Shown here piece after piece: positions 58,552 through 64,000 of a DNA stretch of 64,000 nucleotides. Positions within the stretch are counted from its first letter, which is position 1; each line of letters begins with the position of its first letter. This DNA is from Pirellula sp. SH-Sr6A. Its GTDB lineage: Bacteria; Planctomycetota; Planctomycetia; Pirellulales; Pirellulaceae. The notes below the pieces were generated by a model, which was given only the letters and a program-made list of their open reading frames with translations, was not told where the DNA came from and made no database searches. The stretch is taken from NCBI RefSeq assembly GCF_001610875.1, contig NZ_CP011272.1:5437988-5501987 (forward strand). The letters are read 5' to 3'. Made by a program: the position numbers and the translations under genes.

Positions 58552-61509
58552 CTAGGGCTGCGTTGGGACGATAGGTTCCGTCGGTTCAACGATCTTGGTC
58601 TCGCCATCTTTCTCTTGACCGAGAATGATGATTCCGCCGCCACCGCCACCGAAGCTCGAAGGCATATTGTAGATGTAGATGGCATCGACTGCCTTCGCGA
58701 TACGCTGTTGAGCTTCGCCGAGGTGAGCGAGTGAATAGGGATCGAGACCCGCCTTGGTTTCGAGCACGGCATCGATCTTTCGTTTCAGCTCTTTCAGCTG
58801 GAGCAATGCGAGCGAGGCAATGGGCTTGCTCACTGCGGCAGTGCTAGTTGGCATGCCGAGAGTGATCAAGCGTTCCAAGTGCTCGCGTTGCAAATTGCGT
58901 CGCCACGAGGAGATGCGTGGTTTGCGAGGAGAAGCCTCTCCTTCGACCTTCGCATCGAGTTCGGACCAAACTTCGTTGTAAAGTTTGTCCATCAGTTCTG
59001 GAAGCGTCATCGCATCCTTGTCCTGTGGAACCAGCTGCTCATTGTCGTACACGCGGCGCAAAACGGTCGGGTTCATCAGCATGGTCAGTGTCGATGCTTG
59101 ATACCCGAGGATGCGGTCGTGAACGGGGAATGTCGACTCGCCCATCGATCGAATCCCTTCGTCAGCCCACTTGTCGTTGGTGAGTCGTTCGAGGATTTGC
59201 GGGGTGATTCCGAACGAGTCGTCTCGGAACGCATTGCGAATGACAAACTCCAAAGCCTTGCGTTGGGTTTCGGCAGGCACAGGAACCAAGGATTGTCGAT
59301 TACCTGGATCCCCCTTCTTGTCGCGATTGACGTGGGCTCCACCGACCCAGTTGGCCATCATGCTGACTGCCTTCATTTGCTCTCCGAGGGTCAACTCGTA
59401 CCCGCGTCTCGCTTTGGACCAGCTATCCCCGTCTTTGACGAATTTATCCAAGAGCCGTTCGCGATAGAGCTTCACCAGACGGATCTGGTTTTCAGCGTAG
59501 TCGAGAGGGTCTTTGGAGTAGTCGTAGCGACGGGCCAGAGGATCGGGACCGCCGGTGTCTTCATCGGTCGCGTACTGCAACTCAGGTTCCGAAGTCCGTT
59601 TGAGCATTTCCGGAAGCTTGGCTTCATCGGTGGAGTAACCGTATTCGATCGCCCACATGTCGTAGGGCCCGATGCCGGTCATAGTCCAATCACCTTTAAC
59701 CGATTCCTCGAGCTTGTACGGCATGTTGATTGGAATGTAATCCATTACCGACGATGCGAGGGGTTTCTTGCCAGCGACCGCATCGGAGTTGATCTCCTTG
59801 AGCGAGTAGAGGCTAGAAGCTTTGAAGTTGTGGCGGAGCCCCAGGGTGTGTCCAACTTCGTGCGCGACCAGTTCTGCCAACAAGGGGCCGATAAAAGATT
59901 CCGGCATCCCATCGAGCATGTCTTCTTTGGGTTTGGCTGGTTTCTTTTCTTCGGGTTTGCCTTCTTCCGGCTTTTTATCGCCGGCTTCGCCCGGTTTCGT
60001 TTCTTGGCTATAGATCTCTTCGAGAAGCTCCATGCTCATGCGTGCCATCGCCATATCCATTTGCTTGGCGAGGGCTACGTTGCAGTAACCATTGACTTGG
60101 CTGATGCGTCCGACGAGACCGTCATAGGGTTGGTTGCCGATCAGACGGCCATCCACTTTGGTCATCGGGTGCCCCGCGAACGGGAGCTTTGCTTGCTTGG
60201 CAAATACTTCGCGCAAATGGTTTTGATTGGCGCTAGGTGCAAGTCTCACACGCGGATCCCAGCTGGGGTTTTCGCCCAACCAAGCAATCGTTTCCGAAGT
60301 CATTCCTTCCATGGCCAACTCGGGCATCATGTCATGGAATTGGAAATTGAAGTGCCGGATCCAGCCGTCGGTCAACACGATATCCGCATCCAGGATTTCT
60401 CCGGTAATCGGGTGCACGCGGCTTGGCCCAATCGCGGTTCCCACGTCGTTGTTCAGCCAGCGAACGAAGTTGTATTGAACATCTTCGGGATCGAGGTCCA
60501 TAGTTGCTGGGGAACGCGGGTCCTGGTAGAGGACTTCGATCGCATCGGAAAAACCAACCGATTCAAAGGCCTTGTTCCAGTATTCAATCCCTTGTTTCAC
60601 CCAGCGGCGGTATCGCACGGGAGTGGTGTGCTCGATGTAAAACCGAATGGGTGTGACCGGAGGGCTCACCTTCAAATTCGGGTCTCGTTTTTCCAGTCGC
60701 CAGCGAGTGATGTAACGAACTCGTTTCTTATCGTCGTCGTAACTACCGAGGTCGGTGAAGTTGGTTACGAAATAGCCAACGCGTTGATCTGCTTTGCGAG
60801 GACGATAGCCAGAGTCTTCTGGGACTTCGCTAATCGAGTAGTGAAGCGTTTGAAACTTCCCACCGGCTGAGACAACTTCAAAAGCCAGTTCAACATTCTT
60901 CGTAAACGTTTTTGCCTTGGCGATTTTGGTCAGCTGTGGATCTTGGATGCGCACGGCACCGCCGAAGAACTTGCTAGCTTGCCCAACAAAGAGTGCGTCA
61001 GCATCGATAACGGGGCCGCCGCGGGGAGCCATCGTGACGATGGGCACGTCGAGCAAAACCGTGTCGGTGAAGAGTCTCTTGACCGACGATTTCGACTCAG
61101 GTTCGCCATTGGAACGGATTTCCAAGTTTGGAAGAACCAACGCGAGTCGCTTGTTGTATTGTCGCCAATAGACGTAGTAATCACCCGACTGCAGTCCTGC
61201 GAATTGATCACCAGCGCTGACTGTCAAAGCGATAAAGTACTTCTTGCTCGCAAAGTCTTTTGGGATTTCCAAAAGCATTTGGCCGTCTTTCTCGCGAGTC
61301 CAAACGCTGCACAGACCGTTTGGGTTCGCTGCTCGGTCAGGGGACTTTGACTCCATTTTAGTGAAGCCCTCTGTCACCTTTTCAAAGGGAGGGTACTCGG
61401 GTACGGCTCCCTCCTGTCCAAAACTCTTCTCAACCGTTGCGGTTGGGAACAGCAAAGTCCCCGCAGCCAACAGCGAGTATCTCAACATCAGATCTCGATA
61501 CCGTTTCAT
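58552..61509 (-). CDS. Secreted zinc-dependent metalloprotease (DUF5117/DUF4953-type)
   Basis: The ATG at 61509 (MKRYRDLMLRYSLLAAGTLLFPTATVEKSFGQ) yields a signal peptide; the frame opens 111 nt earlier without support. The product has 985 residues. The zinc site HEVGHTLGLRHNF is at residues 550-562, giving the HExxHxxGxxH metzincin-type motif, with the downstream Met-turn candidate SVMDYIPINMP. Upstream lies FYIEHTTPVRYRRWVKQGIEYWNKAFESVGFSDAI, the typical start of the catalytic region. A charged Lys/Pro/Glu insertion (residues 495-530) precedes it. The C-terminal 250 residues are helical, ending in a Gly-rich FGGGGGGIIIL stretch. It probably degrades extracellular or periplasmic protein. 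Confidence 0.9.
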   Translation of the reverse strand: MKRYRDLMLRYSLLAAGTLLFPTATVEKSFGQEGAVPEYPPFEKVTEGFTKMESKSPDRAANPNGLCSVWTREKDGQMLLEIPKDFASKKYFIALTVSAGDQFAGLQSGDYYVYWRQYNKRLALVLPNLEIRSNGEPESKSSVKRLFTDTVLLDVPIVTMAPRGGPVIDADALFVGQASKFFGGAVRIQDPQLTKIAKAKTFTKNVELAFEVVSAGGKFQTLHYSISEVPEDSGYRPRKADQRVGYFVTNFTDLGSYDDDKKRVRYITRWRLEKRDPNLKVSPPVTPIRFYIEHTTPVRYRRWVKQGIEYWNKAFESVGFSDAIEVLYQDPRSPATMDLDPEDVQYNFVRWLNNDVGTAIGPSRVHPITGEILDADIVLTDGWIRHFNFQFHDMMPELAMEGMTSETIAWLGENPSWDPRVRLAPSANQNHLREVFAKQAKLPFAGHPMTKVDGRLIGNQPYDGLVGRISQVNGYCNVALAKQMDMAMARMSMELLEEIYSQETKPGEAGDKKPEEGKPEEKKPAKPKEDMLDGMPESFIGPLLAELVAHEVGHTLGLRHNFKASSLYSLKEINSDAVAGKKPLASSVMDYIPINMPYKLEESVKGDWTMTGIGPYDMWAIEYGYSTDEAKLPEMLKRTSEPELQYATDEDTGGPDPLARRYDYSKDPLDYAENQIRLVKLYRERLLDKFVKDGDSWSKARRGYELTLGEQMKAVSMMANWVGGAHVNRDKKGDPGNRQSLVPVPAETQRKALEFVIRNAFRDDSFGITPQILERLTNDKWADEGIRSMGESTFPVHDRILGYQASTLTMLMNPTVLRRVYDNEQLVPQDKDAMTLPELMDKLYNEVWSELDAKVEGEASPRKPRISSWRRNLQREHLERLITLGMPTSTAAVSKPIASLALLQLKELKRKIDAVLETKAGLDPYSLAHLGEAQQRIAKAVDAIYIYNMPSSFGGGGGGIIILGQEKDGETKIVEPTEPIVPTQP

Positions 61510-61980
61510 TCTGATTTTCCAAAGAGGTACAACGATGCAAAACAAGTACGCACAACCCATTCGCTTGTCGTCGGGAGATAACGATATTGAATTGGTTCGT
61601 TCGTATTCTAGGGGATCCATCCAGAGCTGACATGGCTTGGCCGGTCGACGGGCGCAGGCTGGAGGGAGTGGAAAAGCCTAGGTCAGCGTCCGAGTGGGGA
61701 TAGCGAGGAAAGTCACCGTCCAAGGAGCTTTGCCGAAAAACAACCGCATAAATTGTCTTGCCGTCACAACCGTTAGGTCGTAATTCTCGCATTAGCAAGA
61801 ATTATGTGTCCGTTGTTGGGCTCCGTCTAGTGATTTCTTAACAATTCAATCTGTGGTTCGCGCGGCGATGGGGACGGGAACTCCAAGGGGGCTGGTACTG
61901 GTCAATCGATCCCCAAGCTGGTTCAATACCGATTCAAAGTCTCCATTTGTATTCCCTTGTCGCGCTAGGCCTTCCTCCTC
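61510..61980. other. Divergent intergenic region metalloprotease / FAH-family gene
   Basis: This 471-bp region holds promoters for both flanking genes. A GAGGAAAGTC stretch at 61705-61714 recalls the RNase P RNA P4 strand, but the rest of that RNA is absent. An AT-rich part at 61750-61850 (AATTCTCGCATTAGCAAGAATT, an interrupted inverted repeat) is the best candidate control region. No ORF with coding character was seen. Confidence 0.4.
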
Positions 61981-62835
61981 ATGAAACTTGGACGCATTCA
62001 AATCGGTTCCGATGTCGCCGTCGTTCGGATCCAGAACAATCTAGCCGCGGTCTTGGATTTGGGAGCCGCTGGGTTAACGACCCTACAGGATCTTCTCTCG
62101 TCGCCGGATCTGGAGCGGCTCGCAGTCGAACTGCCGACCCCTGGCGATGCGATGAAACTGGATTCCTTGTGCTGGCTCCCGCCGATCGACCAGCAGGAGG
62201 TTTGGGCTGCTGGCGTGACCTACAAACGATCACAAACAGCGAGGATGGAAGAGAGCGAGGCGGCCGCGAGCTGCTATGACCGCGTCTACACCGCAGCCCG
62301 ACCGGAGATCTTTTTCAAAGCGACGCCCAACCGGTGCAGCGGCCATCTTGGAAAGCTTCGCATTCGAACCGATGCGACTTGGAATGTCCCTGAACCCGAA
62401 TTGGCGTTGGTGATTTCGCGAGTCGGAAAGATTGTGGCGTATACCATCGGCAATGACATGAGCAGTCGAGATATCGAGGGGGACAATCCTTTGTATCTTC
62501 CTCAGGCCAAGGTCTACAACGAGTGCTGTGGTTTGGGACCGTGGGTCACACTCGCGTCTGCGATGCCCGAACGTTCGACGATTGGAATTCGACTTGAAAT
62601 TCATCGCGATGGTGCGCAAGTCTTCACAGGGGAAACGGGTGTTTCCCAGATGGCGAGGAATTTGGAAGATCTCGTCTCCTGGTTGCTGCGAGACAACGAC
62701 ATGCCCAATGGAGCATTTCTCTTAACGGGAACCGGAATTGTCCCCGACAGCAGCTTCACGCTCGCTCCTGGGGACCGAGTGCATATATCGATCGACGGCA
62801 TCGGAACGCTATCCAACGTGATCGTTCAGGGGTAG
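61981..62835 (+). CDS. Fumarylacetoacetate hydrolase-family protein, probable sugar-acid dehydratase
   Basis: The protein has 284 residues. The FAH fold shows VPEPELALVISRVGKIVAYTIGNDMSSRDIEGDNPLYLPQAKVYNECCGLGPWVT, which includes the metal-binding acidic residues (EPEL, GNDMSSRDIE) and the family loop. EIFFKATPNRCSGH and LTGTGIVPDSSFTLAPGDRVHISIDGIGTLSN complete it. Position 63 bp before a ketoglutarate-semialdehyde-type dehydrogenase suggests the pairing known from oxidative pentose or hexuronate pathways, in which a 2-keto-3-deoxy acid is dehydrated to 2,5-dioxopentanoate and then oxidised to 2-oxoglutarate. This is inference from context. Confidence 0.85.
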   Translation: MKLGRIQIGSDVAVVRIQNNLAAVLDLGAAGLTTLQDLLSSPDLERLAVELPTPGDAMKLDSLCWLPPIDQQEVWAAGVTYKRSQTARMEESEAAASCYDRVYTAARPEIFFKATPNRCSGHLGKLRIRTDATWNVPEPELALVISRVGKIVAYTIGNDMSSRDIEGDNPLYLPQAKVYNECCGLGPWVTLASAMPERSTIGIRLEIHRDGAQVFTGETGVSQMARNLEDLVSWLLRDNDMPNGAFLLTGTGIVPDSSFTLAPGDRVHISIDGIGTLSNVIVQG

Positions 62836-62897
62836 CGATTACCCGATTGCCGTTTCTTCATTCAGCTCCCTAACTCATTCAAATCGACGATAACACC

Positions 62898-64000
62898 ATG
62901 GAAAAAGTTCTAATCAACGGTCAGTGGATCGACTCCAACACCAACGGAAGTTTTCAAGCGACCAATCCGATGACCGGCGAATCGATTGCTCGAACCTATC
63001 CGCTGAGCGCTTGGAGCGAGCTCGATCAAGCGCTCGCGGCTGCGAGTCAAGCTTTCAAAGAACTGCGGTCGATTCATCCCAATACGATCGCGGAGTTCTT
63101 GGAAACGTTCGCGGACTTGATCCAGTCTGATAAGGAAACATTGGTTGCCTTGGCACACGAAGAGACCGGCCTGCCCGTTTCACCCAGGCTCGGCGATGTC
63201 GAGCTTCCACGAACAGTGAGCCAGCTCAAGCAAGCGGCGGCCGTAGCGCGCACCGGTTCCTGGGCTATGCCGACGATCGATACCAAGGCCAATATTCGCT
63301 CCTCGTACGAAGCGATCGGGCCGGTCTGCGTCTTCGGCCCCAATAACTTTCCATTTGCCTTCAACAGTTTGGCGGGGGGAGATTTTGCCGCGGCGATTGC
63401 AGCCGGAAATCCTGTGATAGGAAAGGCGAACTCGTCCCACCCAGCCACCACGCAGCGCTTTGCAGAGCTGGCCTTGCAAGCCATCGAGAAAACGGGGATG
63501 CCGCGAGGATTGGTCCAGCTGATTTACCGAACGACCCACGCGGATGGGGAAAAATTGGTGAGCGATCCGCGATTGGCTGCGATTGGTTACACGGGCTCGC
63601 GGCATGCTGGATTGCAGTTAAAAGCGGCTGCCGATCGCGTCGGAAAGCCCTTCTATGCGGAGCTCTCCAGTGTGAACCCCGTCGTGTTCCTACCCGGCGC
63701 CTTGAAAGAGCGTGGGGACAAACTGATCGAGGAATATGTCACGAGCGGCTTGATGGGGGCTGGGCAGTTTTGTACCAATCCCGGGTTGCTGCTGATGATC
63801 GATTCGCCCGAGGCTCGACACTTTGTGGAAGGGGTCGTCGCGAAGTACATGCAGATTCCGCCCGGAACCCTGTTGTCCAAGGGAGTGGAAAGCTCGCTGG
63901 TCAAGAGCATCGGCGTGCTCAAGGACGCAGGTGCCGAGTTGTTGGCTGGTGGAGACAAGATCGCGGGCGGACGATGCGCTGTGGCGAACACCGTCCTTCG
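62898..64000 (+). CDS. Aldehyde dehydrogenase, 2,5-dioxovalerate (ketoglutarate semialdehyde) dehydrogenase-like, 3' end outside window
   Basis: An ATG at 62898 opens a frame of 367 codons that is still open at the window edge, so it is absent from the list of closed frames. It begins MEKVLINGQWIDSNTNGSFQ. ALDH landmarks are FGPNNFPFAFNSLAGGDFAAAIAAGNPVIGKANSSHP (cofactor-binding), GYTGSRHAG, the general-base Glu in FYAELSSVNPVVF and the catalytic Cys in GAGQFCTNPG. The SSVNPVVF and QFCTNPG forms are characteristic of the AldH group that oxidises alpha-ketoglutarate semialdehyde with NADP. It follows the FAH-family gene by 62 bp. The last quarter is missing. Confidence 0.9.
   Translation, partial: MEKVLINGQWIDSNTNGSFQATNPMTGESIARTYPLSAWSELDQALAAASQAFKELRSIHPNTIAEFLETFADLIQSDKETLVALAHEETGLPVSPRLGDVELPRTVSQLKQAAAVARTGSWAMPTIDTKANIRSSYEAIGPVCVFGPNNFPFAFNSLAGGDFAAAIAAGNPVIGKANSSHPATTQRFAELALQAIEKTGMPRGLVQLIYRTTHADGEKLVSDPRLAAIGYTGSRHAGLQLKAAADRVGKPFYAELSSVNPVVFLPGALKERGDKLIEEYVTSGLMGAGQFCTNPGLLLMIDSPEARHFVEGVVAKYMQIPPGTLLSKGVESSLVKSIGVLKDAGAELLAGGDKIAGGRCAVANTVL

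Noticed and set aside
58879-60870. 663-codon open frame on the plus strand inside the metalloprotease gene
   Set aside because: It is antisense to a gene with an intact zinc motif and signal peptide; the translation is Val/His/Phe-rich without any domain.
61705-61714. GAGGAAAGTC, reminiscent of the RNase P RNA P4 strand
   Set aside because: The partner strand, the ACAGAA segment and the conserved GGTGAAA region are missing within 400 bases on either side, so rnpB is not present here.

Overview
This 64-kb window looks like chromosomal DNA of a planctomycete, most likely a Pirellulaceae-type organism. That is an inference from family content: paired PQQ-propeller proteins, ThuA and SMP-30 secreted proteins, a large zinc metalloprotease with an HEVGHTLGLRH motif, a VTC/DUF4956/CotH cassette, TIM-barrel plus DUF6265 fusions, a Gly/Pro-rich CotH protein, a compact PheT and loosely packed operons. 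No rRNA, tRNA, CRISPR array, intact insertion sequence or prophage was seen. Both ends cut genes: an old-yellow-enzyme gene at the left and an aldehyde dehydrogenase gene at the right.

Layout. 1-3.3 kb: OYE-family oxidoreductase (partial), lepA and a ROK sugar kinase, all on the minus strand. 3.4-8.8 kb: exopolysaccharide genes, namely an O-antigen ligase/polymerase with TPR tail (minus), a probable lipoprotein and a Wza-like SLBB export lipoprotein (plus), ended by a clear terminator. 8.9-12.2 kb: a Tad pilus core, cpaF-tadB-tadC (minus); a probable Flp pilin lies apart at 20.5 kb. 12.3-14.3 kb: HAD phosphatase, lipoprotein, thioesterase and rpsR. 14.6-20.3 kb (plus): HEAT-repeat protein, small membrane protein, RidA, rsmA, riboflavin synthase and purB. 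20.4-27.3 kb: Flp pilin, PQQ-propeller protein, the VTC-DUF4956-CotH cassette and a ThuA protein. 27.4-32.6 kb: RND efflux pump and adaptor facing a TetR regulator, with an inverted-repeat operator at the adaptor start. 32.7-37.6 kb: LOG-family protein and the rpmI-rplT-pheS-pheT translation cluster. 37.8-45 kb: tail-specific protease, a membrane PQQ protein overlapping ruvC-ruvA, and dnaX. 45.1-49.1 kb: secreted or hypothetical proteins and an SMP-30 lactonase. 49.2-52.2 kb: lipid A genes lpxD-lpxI followed by two Cys-rich secreted proteins. 52.4-57.6 kb: a YhaO/YhaN (SbcD/SbcC-like) pair. 57.6-64 kb: rhodanese, secreted zinc metalloprotease, FAH-family protein and semialdehyde dehydrogenase.

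Observations most worth following: a 10-A slippery run in dnaX that would give a gamma-sized product of 447 residues; loss of all zinc-binding cysteines in the same DnaX; a YhaO-like nuclease with two degenerate metal-binding motifs; a PheT without its B2 OB-fold; the VTC-DUF4956-CotH cassette as a candidate polyphosphate or surface-phosphorylation system; a Cys-rich secreted protein pair behind lpxI; and short tandem repeats anchored on stop codons at two separate genes. No undescribed system could be proven from sequence alone; the VTC-DUF4956-CotH cassette and the Cys-rich pair are the best candidates.
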